From Salinicola rhizosphaerae (lineage in GTDB: Bacteria; Pseudomonadota; Gammaproteobacteria; Pseudomonadales; Halomonadaceae): DNA of 64,000 nt. The position numbers were made by a program, and so were the translations under genes. Shown piece by piece: positions 11,991 to 21,486 of the stretch (positions within the stretch are counted from its first letter, which is position 1; each line of letters begins with the position of its first letter). The notes below the pieces were generated by a model. The model was not told the DNA's origin. It did not search any database and worked only from the letters and a program-made list of their open reading frames with translations. The stretch is from NCBI RefSeq assembly GCF_014652715.1, contig NZ_BMZI01000009.1, forward strand, positions 1 to 64,000, written 5' to 3'.

Positions 11991-13631
11991 TCAGTTCCCC
12001 GGCTGCCAACCGTTGACGATCGGATAACGCCGGTCGCGGCCAAATCCCCGCAGCGTCACACGCACGCCCACCGGCGCCTGGCGCCGCTTGTATTCGTTGC
12101 GGTCGACCAGCTTGACCACCTTGTAGACGTCGTCGCGCTCGTAACCGGCCTCGATGATCGCCTCGGCGCTCATGTCGCCCTCGATGTAACGTTCGAGGAT
12201 GGCGTCGAGCACATCGTAGCCGGGCAGTGAATCGCTATCTTGCTGGTCGGGCGCGAGTTCGGCAGAAGGCGGACGCGTGATCACCCGCTCGGGAATCGCC
12301 GGCTCCTGCGCGTTGCGCCACCTGGCGAGCCGGTAGACCCAGGTCTTATAGACGTCCTTCAACGCGTTGTAGCCGCCGACCATATCACCGTAGAGCGTGG
12401 CGTAACCCACCGCCATCTCGCTCTTGTTGCCGGTGGTCTGAACCATCAGGCCCTTCTTATTGGAGATCGCCATCAGCAGGACGCCGCGCACGCGGGACTG
12501 CAGGTTCTCCTCGGTGGTATCGGCGCCAAGACCGCTGAAGCTTTCGGCTAGCGTGGCGGTGAACGCCTCCACCATCGGCGCGATCGGCATGACCTCGTAG
12601 CTGACGCCGAGCAGGCGAGCCTGTTCGGCCGCGTCCGCCTGGGAAATCTCGGCCGTGTAGTGATACGGCATCATCACCGCCTGAACGCGCTCCGACCCCA
12701 GCGCATCGACGGCGATCGCCAGCGACAGCGCGGAGTCGATGCCACCGGAAAGCCCCATCACCACACCCTTGAAACCACTCTTGTTGACGTAGTCGCGCAG
12801 CCCCGTCACCAGCGCGCAGTAAAGATTCTCCTCCGCGCCGAGCAACGGCTCGCGCTCACCGGCCTCCGGCTGCCAGCCTCCATCGCCGTTGACGAAGCGC
12901 ACCGGCATCAATCCTACCTGCCAGAATGGCGCGCGCACCGCGACGTCACCGCGCGCGTCGAGAATCAGCGAGCCACCGTCGAAGACCAGCTCGTCCTGGC
13001 CGCCAATGGCGTTGACGTAGACCAGCGGCTTGCCCACCTCGCTGGCGCGGCCGGCGAACAGGCGCTCGCGCTCGGCGGGCTTGTCGAGATGAAACGGCGA
13101 GGCATTGAGCGTGATCAGCACATCCGCCCCGGCCTCGGCCGCCTGACGCACCGGCGCGCCATCCCACAGATCCTCGCAGATCAGAATGCCGAGACGCGCG
13201 CCGCCGTGCTCGATGATCAGCGGCTCACGGCCCGGCTCGAAGTAGCGATCCTCGTCGAACACCTGGTAGTTGGGCAGCGCCTGCTTGGCATACTCGCCCA
13301 GCCATTCGCCGGCGAGCAGCGCGCCGGCCAGATTGTAGCGCTTGCCCTCGCGCACGCCGGGATAGCCGACGATCACCAGCGTCTGCGGGGCGATACGGGC
13401 GATCTTCTCCGCCATCTCGCGCCGGGCGGCATCGAGTCGCGACGCCATCGCTTCGCGCAGCAGCAGATCTTCCGGCGGATAACCGGTCAGAAACAGTTCG
13501 CTGAACACGACCACGTCGGCGCCATGTTCGATCCGCGCCTCACGCACCGCCTCGATCGCGGCGGCGGTATTGCCGGCGATATCGCCGACCAGCGGATCGA
13601 GCTGGGCCATTACCAAGGTCAGATCTTGCAT
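11991..13631 (-). CDS. nadE: Glutamine-dependent NAD+ synthetase
   Basis: Last step of NAD synthesis: amidation of nicotinic acid adenine dinucleotide using ammonia released from glutamine. The start at 13631 (MQDLTLVMAQLDPLVGD) gives 546 residues, the normal length for the two-domain form. The N-terminal nitrilase-type glutaminase (about 1-260) shows FSELFLTGYPPEDLL and the catalytic Cys in LICEDLWDG; the C-terminal synthetase has the ATP-pyrophosphatase motif SGGIDS. An upstream extension of the frame has no family support. Confidence 0.95.
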   Translation of the reverse strand: MQDLTLVMAQLDPLVGDIAGNTAAAIEAVREARIEHGADVVVFSELFLTGYPPEDLLLREAMASRLDAARREMAEKIARIAPQTLVIVGYPGVREGKRYNLAGALLAGEWLGEYAKQALPNYQVFDEDRYFEPGREPLIIEHGGARLGILICEDLWDGAPVRQAAEAGADVLITLNASPFHLDKPAERERLFAGRASEVGKPLVYVNAIGGQDELVFDGGSLILDARGDVAVRAPFWQVGLMPVRFVNGDGGWQPEAGEREPLLGAEENLYCALVTGLRDYVNKSGFKGVVMGLSGGIDSALSLAIAVDALGSERVQAVMMPYHYTAEISQADAAEQARLLGVSYEVMPIAPMVEAFTATLAESFSGLGADTTEENLQSRVRGVLLMAISNKKGLMVQTTGNKSEMAVGYATLYGDMVGGYNALKDVYKTWVYRLARWRNAQEPAIPERVITRPPSAELAPDQQDSDSLPGYDVLDAILERYIEGDMSAEAIIEAGYERDDVYKVVKLVDRNEYKRRQAPVGVRVTLRGFGRDRRYPIVNGWQPGN

Positions 13632-13751
13632 GTGTCGAAGCGTCCTCGAAAGACAGCGAGTTGGCGACGCCAAGGTTAGGTTGGCGTCGCATCCTTGCGG
13701 ATCATTTTCGCCCATGCCGGACGCAGAGGCAAAACGCAGCGCGGTGCGGCT

Positions 13752-14837
13752 TCAGGCCGGCAAGCGGTACGGCGACGGGTCGACGATCGGTTCACAGCCG
13801 ATCAGCTGATCAACTAGCAGACGCGTCGACGCCGGCGCCAGCACCAGGCCGTTGCGATAGTGCCCGGCATTGACATGCAGCCCCTCGAGACCCGGCACGG
13901 CACCGATCCGCGGCACGCCATCGGGCGAGCCGGGGCGCAGGCCCGCCCAGTGATGCTCGACCGGACAGTTCGCCAGCGCCGGCACGATCGATAAGGCGCT
14001 GGCATGCAGCGAAGCGAACGCTGCCTGTGTAGTCTGCTTATCGAAGCCGACCTCCTCGAGCGTTGACCCCGCGAGCACACGGCCATCGCCGCGCGGAATC
14101 ACGTAGCGCCCATCCTTCAGCACGACCCGTTCGACCAACCCTGGAGGAGCCTTGAACAGGATCATCTGCCCGCGTACGGGGCGCACCGGTAGATCGACAC
14201 CAACGCCAGCCAGCAACGTTCGCGACCAGGCCCCGGCACAGACGATGGTCTCACCGGCAGCAATCGCCCCCTGATCCGCCTCGACGCCGCGAACGGCGCG
14301 CCCTTCGGCCCGTAGCCGCACGACCGCGCGCCCCTCGTGTAGCGTGACGTTCGACATCGCCATCAGACGCGCCCTGAGCGCCTTGCCAAGACGCGGATTG
14401 CGAATGCTGCCGAGCGTCGGCATCCAGAGTGCGCTCTCGAAGCCGGGCGCAGCCTTGGGCTCTCGCGCATAAAGCGCATCGGCCGGAATGCGACTCAACG
14501 GCTTGGCGACCTCACGTGCCCAGGTCAGTGCCTGTTCGACGTCGTCGACGCGCAGGTATAAAAGGCCCTTCTGACGATATTCGGGGTCGATACCGGTCTC
14601 TTCATGGAGTCGGTCGGCGAGTTCAGGGTAGCGGCCCTCGGACCAGCTCGAGAGCGCGGAGATCGGGCGCGAATAGCGCCATGGATAGAGCGGGGAGACG
14701 ATACCGCCACCGGCCCACGACGCTTCCCGCCCGCATTGGCCGCGTTCGACGATCGCGACGGAATGCCCGGCATCGGCAAGCTGCAGCCCGGTCATCATGC
14801 CGATGACGCCCCCACCCACGATCAAGAAATCCGGCAT
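13752..14837 (-). CDS. thiO: Glycine oxidase ThiO (FAD)
   Basis: FAD-dependent amine oxidase expected to turn glycine into iminoglycine for the thiazole ring of thiamine. The start at ATG 14837 gives 361 residues beginning MPDFLIVGGGVIGMMTG, whose GGGVIG is the FAD-binding Rossmann loop. The DAO-family C-terminal half, with the segment RPVRGQMI, follows. No other thiamine gene lies nearby. It is next to fimT, as in P. aeruginosa. The product could be a related D-amino-acid oxidase, but the short single-domain layout fits ThiO. Confidence 0.85.
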   Translation of the reverse strand: MPDFLIVGGGVIGMMTGLQLADAGHSVAIVERGQCGREASWAGGGIVSPLYPWRYSRPISALSSWSEGRYPELADRLHEETGIDPEYRQKGLLYLRVDDVEQALTWAREVAKPLSRIPADALYAREPKAAPGFESALWMPTLGSIRNPRLGKALRARLMAMSNVTLHEGRAVVRLRAEGRAVRGVEADQGAIAAGETIVCAGAWSRTLLAGVGVDLPVRPVRGQMILFKAPPGLVERVVLKDGRYVIPRGDGRVLAGSTLEEVGFDKQTTQAAFASLHASALSIVPALANCPVEHHWAGLRPGSPDGVPRIGAVPGLEGLHVNAGHYRNGLVLAPASTRLLVDQLIGCEPIVDPSPYRLPA

Positions 14838-14896
14838 TCGGTCGATATCCTGGCAAAAGCGCGAGTCTACCACTCGCCTGACGCCCGGACCTCATC

Positions 14897-15469
14897 ATGC
14901 CCTCAGCCACAGGCTTCATCCGTACCCCGCATCGCCAGCGCGGCTTCACGCTGATCGAGCTGATGATCTGCGTGGTGATTCTGGGGATCCTGGCGACTTG
15001 GGCAGCGCCAGGGCTGGCCAATCTGAGCGCCAAGATGACACTCGACAGCGAGGTGCAACGGATCTGGCAGCTTTTGCGGCTCGCGCGTCAGGAAGCCGCC
15101 AGCAGCGGTCAGGAGACCTGGCTCTGTCCAAGCGCGGAGGGGTCAAGCTGCAGCAACGCCGCCGACTGGAACGCGACACTGCTGTTGTTCATCGACGCCG
15201 ATGGCGATGGACAGCGCGGTAGCGGCGAGCGTGTGCTGGCGGTGAGCCAGCCGGCGGGCAATCAGGTCAGTATCACGGCCAACAGTTTCTCCTCTGGCCT
15301 GGGCTACACCGCACTGGGATTCACCCGCGGCCGAGGGTCGGGCACGTTTACGCTGACCAACCCCGCGCTAGGGAGTGAAGGCAAGAAGATCGTGGTGCAC
15401 TTTGCACGCATTCGAACTGAGTCGGTAACCGAAGACGACTCGGTCACCGAAGCGGAGAAAAACGGCTAG
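14897..15469 (+). CDS. fimT: Type IV pilus minor pseudopilin (FimT/FimU, GspH-like)
   Basis: Minor pilin that helps prime pilus assembly in the inner membrane. The 190-residue precursor has a 16-residue leader ending at the prepilin peptidase site RG^FTLIEL, then the usual hydrophobic helix, and a C-terminal GspH-type globular domain. The site Gly and the Glu at +5 are present. Unlike the other pilin genes here it is on the plus strand, convergent with pilE, and the two genes end in the same CTAG. FimT and FimU cannot be told apart by eye; only one copy exists in the window. Confidence 0.85.
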   Translation: MPSATGFIRTPHRQRGFTLIELMICVVILGILATWAAPGLANLSAKMTLDSEVQRIWQLLRLARQEAASSGQETWLCPSAEGSSCSNAADWNATLLLFIDADGDGQRGSGERVLAVSQPAGNQVSITANSFSSGLGYTALGFTRGRGSGTFTLTNPALGSEGKKIVVHFARIRTESVTEDDSVTEAEKNG

Positions 15470-15891
15470 TCACACTCTCCCGAGGCGGGCGTTCGCGTAC
15501 CCTCGCTCGTCAACGTCATCACATCGCATTCACCGCTGGTGCGACCGTCTGAGCGACTCGCTTCAATGGTGTAGCTTTGGCCATCACCGCTAACCGTCAG
15601 CTTCAAATCATATTTCGCGGTTCCGCTTTCCGGCGACTGACTGGGCGATAAGTCGAGGTCAACTGGCGATTCTGCCTCTTGCGTATCCTCTCCGTATCGG
15701 TAGATCTGCGAATAGCGCCGCTCCAGCGCCAGCGCCAGCGACTGCATCGCCGCCTGGGCATCGCGCGCCTGAGCGCGCTCCACGTAGCGCAAATAGCTCG
15801 GAATGGCGATCGCCGCGAGGATGCCGACGATTACCACCGCGATCATCAATTCGATCAGCGTGAAACCGCGGGCTCGGGAGAGTGATTTCAT
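15466..15891 (-). CDS. pilE: Type IV minor pilin PilE
   Basis: Minor pilin of the pilus-tip or priming complex. The precursor is 141 residues with a very short leader (MKSLSRARG), the cleavage site G^FTLIELMIAVVIVGILAAIAIP, then a soluble domain with a Cys pair in its C-terminal part (SGECD twice, about residues 118-141). The start is 4 bases past the pilY1 stop region, so it is probably the last gene of the pilVWXY1E operon. Its size and position relative to pilY1 match P. aeruginosa PilE. Confidence 0.88.
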   Translation of the reverse strand: MKSLSRARGFTLIELMIAVVIVGILAAIAIPSYLRYVERAQARDAQAAMQSLALALERRYSQIYRYGEDTQEAESPVDLDLSPSQSPESGTAKYDLKLTVSGDGQSYTIEASRSDGRTSGECDVMTLTSEGTRTPASGECD

Positions 15892-15894
15892 GAG

Positions 15895-18800
15895 TTAATC
15901 CAGTGTGCGCCAGGTGACACGACCGAGCTGCATGCGGTTGAGTGGGGTTTCGGCTATCTTCGCCAGCGTGCCGTTGGTGCCGGCGCTGATCTTGGTTTCC
16001 TGCGTTCCTGCCTCGTTCAGCACGACGCTGGGCGTAAATATCGCCCCGTCAGTCGCAACGCCGATGGGCACGTAGCTCGCGTCGTTGTCGGATGTCGGGT
16101 AGTAGGCATCCTGTTCGTCGACCGTGCCATCGCCATTGACGTCGATGACGGGTGTGGCAAAGGCCGAGCCGTACCAGGCGTTGAGCTCGTAGAGATAGCC
16201 GGCGTCCTCCGCGCCGCAGGTGCCGAAGCCGGGAATCAGCGAGGAAAAAAGAATGCGATTGCCGCGAAGCGAAGGGCCATCGACGACGCGCTCGGTACCG
16301 GTGAAGTCGAGATACCAGCCGTTTTCCGGATAGCTGCGTGTATCGACACTATCGAGATAACGCACCACGGCCGACGTCGAGTCCTGGTCATCGAGCGTCG
16401 TCTGATGAAGGGCCCGGCCGCTCAGGCTCTCACGAGTTAGTGTGTCCTGGCGGGCACTGCCGTCGACGAAATCGCGGATCGCATAGAAGCTGTCGGCCGT
16501 CTGACGATCCTGTGTCGTCGGCAGCCCGTAGTTTTCCTCGGCCCCCGTACCGAAAAAGAGCATCAGCCCGCCATCGGGATGATTGCCGACGGTCAGCGTC
16601 GAGGTCATGACCTGATGCTCTCCGTCGCGAACGCCGCTGAAAAGACGGTGCATGCCCGCGCCCCACTCTGACGGATCTTCGGAAGAGAGATCGAAGCGCC
16701 AGATATTGCCCTGTAAATCCGCGCCGTAGGCGAGATCCACGCGCCCATCCTCGTCGCGATCGACGAGCGAGACCGTCATCAAGCCGTTGGCGCCGCTGTT
16801 GTCGGCGGCACCAGGCGTCAACCGGATGACGTCATCGGCCGACCACTCCCCACCGGCGCCGCCATCGACGAACAAGATGTAAAGGCTGGCTTTGCCCGCC
16901 TCGCTGGCATAGCCGTTGCCGCTCACGACGGCAAAGCGCCCGTCTTCCATTTGAACGACGCTGGGCTGGTTGTAGATGTAGCCAATTTGCGATTCATCGT
17001 CACCGAAATGGGTTTTATCGTCGTCGACACCGTACTCCCAGAGCGAGAGCGCGGCGGCGTTGGATTCACTGAAGCGAGCAGGCTCGGTCACATCCAGCGC
17101 GAAAAGGCCCTGGCCACCGGACCCCAGACCGCTCGCCAGCATCGAGAACCAGTCGCCGGTGCCAGCCGCGCCATGGCGAACATCGAGGACCGTCGGACTC
17201 CCATCGACGTAGTACCGATGCTGGTAATCCGGGTCGGCGAGTGCCGGTAGCTGGCTGATCAACATGCCGGGAATGTAGGCTAGCTTCTCGACGCCTGTGG
17301 CAGCATCGAAACCGTGCAGCATACCGTCGTTGCCACCGACGTAGAGCATCGGCGTGCGATCCGCATGAACCGCGCGAAACGTGGCGTACGAGGTATCACC
17401 CTCTGGAGGAACGTAATAGGTGTTGGGAACACCGACCAGATAAGGCTGAGAGCCGATAAAGTCCCCAAGCCTGGCGCCCTCGCGACCATTGAGCCAGAAG
17501 CGATCTCGAAAGCTGCCGCCATTACGTTGCTCTTTGGCAGTGTCTCCCCGGATATAGGCAATCAAGTTACGAAGCGACTCGGTCATATTGACGCCCGCAT
17601 CACTGAACGCTTTCTCGGTAAAGGGGACGCCGGCTCCAGTAATCGGATTACGCGTGATAATACGACGATCTCCGGGCGCGGGTAGCTTGTCACGCGCACT
17701 CCAGACGGGCGACGGCGTACCATCGTCTTCGAGCTTCACTGCCTGGACATCGCCCGACCAGCTGTACTGATTGTTATAAAGCGTCTGGAAGACGTAGTCC
17801 TTGACTTCGCCGTCATACCCAACGGTGACGCCAGCCCCGGTACGGTTGGTATTTTCCAGTACTTGATCGAGAAGTTGCCGCAGCGTATCGGACAATTCCC
17901 CGATCTGGTTGACTTCGAAGTAGGCCCCCGGGGAGCCATCTGGCCTGCGGCTGTCATTGCCGTATTTGGCGGCGTAATAGAGTGGTGTTTCCAACTGCTG
18001 ACCGGTATTACCCGTCACCCGATAAACCGCAGTTGTTGCAGCGCTTCCGGTGCATGGCGCGGATGCCGGGCATAGCGATTCCGGATAGTCGTTGGTATAG
18101 CTATTGATACCTGTGTGCACGTTGAAACCATCGCTCTGCGCAAGAACAATCTGATCTGCGCGATCGCCAGTACCGTATCGCCCCCCCGTACCGCTCAGTA
18201 TGTAACCCAGCCCGAGCTTATGAGAAGCCGCAGCGCGCGTCACGCTGGTCGTGATCGCGAGTCGTTCGTTCGATAATGTATAGCTGAGCCGTACTTCGGC
18301 ATCGAAATCGTAATCGCCACCAAACTCTGAATCTTCCCAGTCGACCAGAAAGCTGCCGCTAGAACCGTCGGCTGCTTGGGACTCGACTAAAAAGTTGACC
18401 ACGGCACATTTACCGTTGGCTGTAGTGTTGGAGCAGGCAGGTATCAACGACACTGACTTTCCATTGCCAATGGGAATGGAGACCAAGGGAACGTTGGACG
18501 CGAGCTGGACGGCGTAGGTATCGATCGACCGGCCGCTCTTGCCATCGTCGCTATGAACCACGGTATCGTCATGAGCGAATCGGGCTAGACCGGCGACGCT
18601 GTAGCCACCTTCCAACCCCGGCGCCGAAGGACAAAGACCCTTGGCATCTCCAAGATTGGAGAGCGATTTTGCCGTGCAGAATTTATCACTACTGGTTCCG
18701 CTGCTGGCGGGAGTCTGACCGATGAAGTAGCTACCAGAAATGCCTTCAGCAGCACCGACGGCATTAGTCTCGGACCGTATCTGGGCGGCAGAGATAGGGC

Positions 18801-20187
18801 TACGACTTGGAGCACCGAGATTATCGCTGTCGAATGAGATTTCACTGGCGTTGATCAGCAGGAGAGAGTGCGCTGCGCACCATTTATCGGAGATATCGTT
18901 ATTCCATGCCGGCGACGTCAACCCAGGAACATAACTGGTTTCGACACTTCCCGCGCCCACAGAAAAGATATCCGTTGGGCTATTTTCGCCACTAATATAG
19001 CGAAGAGCCTCGAGAGCAATTTCACCGAACGGGTTCCCCCAATTAGAGCAACTCCCATTGGCAAAACTACTCTTTCCCCAAGGGCAGTTATCTCCAGCAG
19101 TCGCGTTATAGTTAGTATCCTTATAGCTATATTTAGCGATCTTGAGAGCATCGAGATTACTGACAATGCCGCTGACACCTGGTTGGTAGACTCCATTCGA
19201 CTCACTGTATTCATTGCCAAAGTTTTCGAAGTTGGCTCTTAAAACTCCACCCTGTTTATTATTCCGATAGGAGCCCGTAAACATGCCAAATTCAATATCC
19301 TTGACATAATCATGAAGCAGGCCCGTTGGTTTCGGATAAGCGGAATCCGGATAGGCTGTGCAGTTATCTTCTCCCGGAGAGCGGCATACCTCGATACGTG
19401 CGCGATACTCCGCAGCCTGGTAATTATTTCCACCGGCCCTCCTCGGAAAATCTCCCCAATCGTAGCGCTCGGAACGCCACGGACACTGCCAAGCCTCAGT
19501 ACTGGCCCACAGTGGCCAACCGACCTTGCTTCCGTTCTCGTTACCAGTTGCGACGCGAATCAGAGGTGGGTCAGTCACTGCTCCAGAATAAATATTTTCT
19601 TGAGCGTGATAAGTAGTATTGCAAAAGGTGATCGCGGTCGAACCGTTGTAGGGAGTGTTTTTGTTGATGATGCTTTTATCCGACAAGATCTTGCTAAAGC
19701 TATGCGAGTCCATCGGTAGGAAGGCTCGCTCGAGAATTGTCGTGTCCTGTGCATTATCACGATAGCGCTTGCCGCCATAGAGTGCTTTGCGAATGATATC
19801 GATGCGCGTCATTGTCGCCCAGTTGAGCAGGTTACCACTCCAGAATTTATTCCCCGTACAGGAGTGATCGGCAGCAGCGTTGCTGGTGCGTTTGAAAGCG
19901 CCATCCGCGAGAGCACTATCGTACTGATAGCAACTCGCACTATCGAAGTATCCGTAATAGTCCAGGTCCGGGCGATACGTAGAATCGATAGCTCCGTCCC
20001 CATCCAGGTCAGACCAGTCGGTATAGGCCTTCGAAAACCAGTTATGGTCATTGGAGAGCACCAGCATGCTGCGTGGCTCGGACTCTGCCTGTGCGCTCAA
20101 CGGTGGATATTGCGGGATGTCCGAGGCAGCCAGGCAGCGCCCAGCGATTAGCAGTATTGACAAGGCAAGCCATCGTTCAATAGACAT
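15895..20187 (-). CDS. pilY1: Type IV pilus tip adhesin / assembly protein PilY1
   Basis: Large secreted protein that sits at the pilus tip and counteracts retraction. I start it at ATG 20187 (MSIERWLALSILLIAG..., a signal peptide ending near CLAAS, GAGG upstream), giving 1430 residues; it overlaps pilX by 11 bases. The C-terminal half (about 890-1430) is the conserved PilY1 beta-propeller. Calcium-loop sequences are visible: DLDGDGAID near residue 60, DRDEDGRVD, and DVNGDGTVDEQD near the C-terminus. The N-terminal part lacks an evident DxSxS metal site of a von Willebrand A domain. Bases 18.6-19.8 kb are clearly more AT-rich than the surroundings. I see no pilY2. Confidence 0.93.
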   Translation of the reverse strand: MSIERWLALSILLIAGRCLAASDIPQYPPLSAQAESEPRSMLVLSNDHNWFSKAYTDWSDLDGDGAIDSTYRPDLDYYGYFDSASCYQYDSALADGAFKRTSNAAADHSCTGNKFWSGNLLNWATMTRIDIIRKALYGGKRYRDNAQDTTILERAFLPMDSHSFSKILSDKSIINKNTPYNGSTAITFCNTTYHAQENIYSGAVTDPPLIRVATGNENGSKVGWPLWASTEAWQCPWRSERYDWGDFPRRAGGNNYQAAEYRARIEVCRSPGEDNCTAYPDSAYPKPTGLLHDYVKDIEFGMFTGSYRNNKQGGVLRANFENFGNEYSESNGVYQPGVSGIVSNLDALKIAKYSYKDTNYNATAGDNCPWGKSSFANGSCSNWGNPFGEIALEALRYISGENSPTDIFSVGAGSVETSYVPGLTSPAWNNDISDKWCAAHSLLLINASEISFDSDNLGAPSRSPISAAQIRSETNAVGAAEGISGSYFIGQTPASSGTSSDKFCTAKSLSNLGDAKGLCPSAPGLEGGYSVAGLARFAHDDTVVHSDDGKSGRSIDTYAVQLASNVPLVSIPIGNGKSVSLIPACSNTTANGKCAVVNFLVESQAADGSSGSFLVDWEDSEFGGDYDFDAEVRLSYTLSNERLAITTSVTRAAASHKLGLGYILSGTGGRYGTGDRADQIVLAQSDGFNVHTGINSYTNDYPESLCPASAPCTGSAATTAVYRVTGNTGQQLETPLYYAAKYGNDSRRPDGSPGAYFEVNQIGELSDTLRQLLDQVLENTNRTGAGVTVGYDGEVKDYVFQTLYNNQYSWSGDVQAVKLEDDGTPSPVWSARDKLPAPGDRRIITRNPITGAGVPFTEKAFSDAGVNMTESLRNLIAYIRGDTAKEQRNGGSFRDRFWLNGREGARLGDFIGSQPYLVGVPNTYYVPPEGDTSYATFRAVHADRTPMLYVGGNDGMLHGFDAATGVEKLAYIPGMLISQLPALADPDYQHRYYVDGSPTVLDVRHGAAGTGDWFSMLASGLGSGGQGLFALDVTEPARFSESNAAALSLWEYGVDDDKTHFGDDESQIGYIYNQPSVVQMEDGRFAVVSGNGYASEAGKASLYILFVDGGAGGEWSADDVIRLTPGAADNSGANGLMTVSLVDRDEDGRVDLAYGADLQGNIWRFDLSSEDPSEWGAGMHRLFSGVRDGEHQVMTSTLTVGNHPDGGLMLFFGTGAEENYGLPTTQDRQTADSFYAIRDFVDGSARQDTLTRESLSGRALHQTTLDDQDSTSAVVRYLDSVDTRSYPENGWYLDFTGTERVVDGPSLRGNRILFSSLIPGFGTCGAEDAGYLYELNAWYGSAFATPVIDVNGDGTVDEQDAYYPTSDNDASYVPIGVATDGAIFTPSVVLNEAGTQETKISAGTNGTLAKIAETPLNRMQLGRVTWRTLD

Positions 20188-20725
20188 AACGTGCCTCGAG
20201 ACGCTGGACAGAACGCCCTCCTGGGCCGAAGCCAATGCTGAAGACGCGAAAGAAGTATCGCTTATCAGGATTTTCCTCGGCCTGCCCCTTTACCGCCGCA
20301 TCAACATCCTCGTAGCCGTCGATGAGCGCCGGCGAGATACAGCCGATCAGATAGCGCGGTGTCGGCACGAAGCTGTCGCCTCCACCGTCGTAGAGGGTGA
20401 AATCGGCGGCGGCGCCCTGACTCTCGAGCGACTTCCAGTGGTCATCGGACTCTAGCGCGTCTGCGGTCGTGATGTTGTAGCGGGCACCACCGGTGTTGCA
20501 GAACAGGCTCAGCTCATCGGTGCTCGTGATCGCCTGCTCTGCCGAGCGCAGGGCTGCCTCTGCTGCCTGAAACGCCATCTGTCGTGCCGCGTCATTCGTC
20601 GCAAGCCGTTGCTGCATTCTCGTTATCTCGCCGGCACCGAAGGTGAGCATGGCGATCAGTGCTACCAGCACGAGGGTTACCAGCAGCGCAGCCCCGCGCT
20701 CCGTGTGAGGCAAAGGCGATGTCAT
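20177..20725 (-). CDS. pilX: Type IV pilus minor pilin PilX
   Basis: 182-residue minor pilin. The N-terminus ERGAALLVTLVLVALIAML is the PilX form of the prepilin helix, with cleavage expected after Gly11. A globular domain follows that includes the NxAARQMAFQAAEAALRSAE stretch shared by PilX proteins. It overlaps pilW by 4 bases (ATGA) and pilY1 by 11, so all three are translationally coupled. Confidence 0.9.
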   Translation of the reverse strand: MTSPLPHTERGAALLVTLVLVALIAMLTFGAGEITRMQQRLATNDAARQMAFQAAEAALRSAEQAITSTDELSLFCNTGGARYNITTADALESDDHWKSLESQGAAADFTLYDGGGDSFVPTPRYLIGCISPALIDGYEDVDAAVKGQAEENPDKRYFFRVFSIGFGPGGRSVQRLEARYVY

Positions 20726-21486
20726 TGTGCCGTCTCCGGCAGGTTACGCAGTGTGATCGTCGAACTCAGACGGGTGCGCGCATGCCCATCGTCATAGGTG
20801 AGCGAACCATCCCCCCACGGGAAGGTCTGCGCATATCGCGTCCCCGAGCTTTCGTCGGAAGCCAGAATCATCTCGAATTGAATCGCCTTGACCGCGCTCC
20901 AGTTGACGTCCGCTTCGCGCTGGAAGCGATTGCCGTCGTCCAGGTAGCGCCAGCCCAGCGCATCGACATCGTTGAGCAGGGGCAGCGAGTCATGCGCCTC
21001 GTCGTTCTCGAAGTAGACCTTGCAACGCAGCGTACGGTCTTCGAGATAGAACCTGCTGATCGCGATCTCGTCCGCATTATCGTCATCGGGAAAACGAGTG
21101 CCGTCGCACAGAGTCAGCGCCTGCCCTTCGAGTACGGGCGCTCGATATCGAATCCAGACCTCGTCGTCAGTGTCGGCGCCAACGACCTGCCCCACCTCGA
21201 ATGACGGGATGCCGGAGCCATCTGGCGACGTAAATGAGGGGAAAACGTCGCTCAGATCCTCCCAGCGATCGCTGTAGCCGGCGAGCCATAGCTGCTGCTG
21301 CACGACATGCAGGGCGAATCGCCGGGCATCCTGGACATCGCCGTTGGCGACCGATGTCTGATAACTCTGACGGCTAGAAATCAGGTAATTCGTGACCATC
21401 AGCACCAGCATCAGCCCGATGGCCATGGCGACCATGAGCTCCACCAGGCCGAGGCCTGACTGGCGTCGTGAGGGCCCACCGATCAC
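20722..21486 (-). CDS. pilW: Type IV pilus minor pilin PilW
   Basis: 254-residue minor pilin with a short leader (MIGGPSRRQSG) and the helix LGLVELMVAMAIGLMLVLMV, then a PilW-type soluble domain (RFALHVVQQQLWLAGY is characteristic). The start overlaps the pilV stop by 4 bases and its own stop overlaps pilX by 4. Confidence 0.9.
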   Translation of the reverse strand: MIGGPSRRQSGLGLVELMVAMAIGLMLVLMVTNYLISSRQSYQTSVANGDVQDARRFALHVVQQQLWLAGYSDRWEDLSDVFPSFTSPDGSGIPSFEVGQVVGADTDDEVWIRYRAPVLEGQALTLCDGTRFPDDDNADEIAISRFYLEDRTLRCKVYFENDEAHDSLPLLNDVDALGWRYLDDGNRFQREADVNWSAVKAIQFEMILASDESSGTRYAQTFPWGDGSLTYDDGHARTRLSSTITLRNLPETAQ

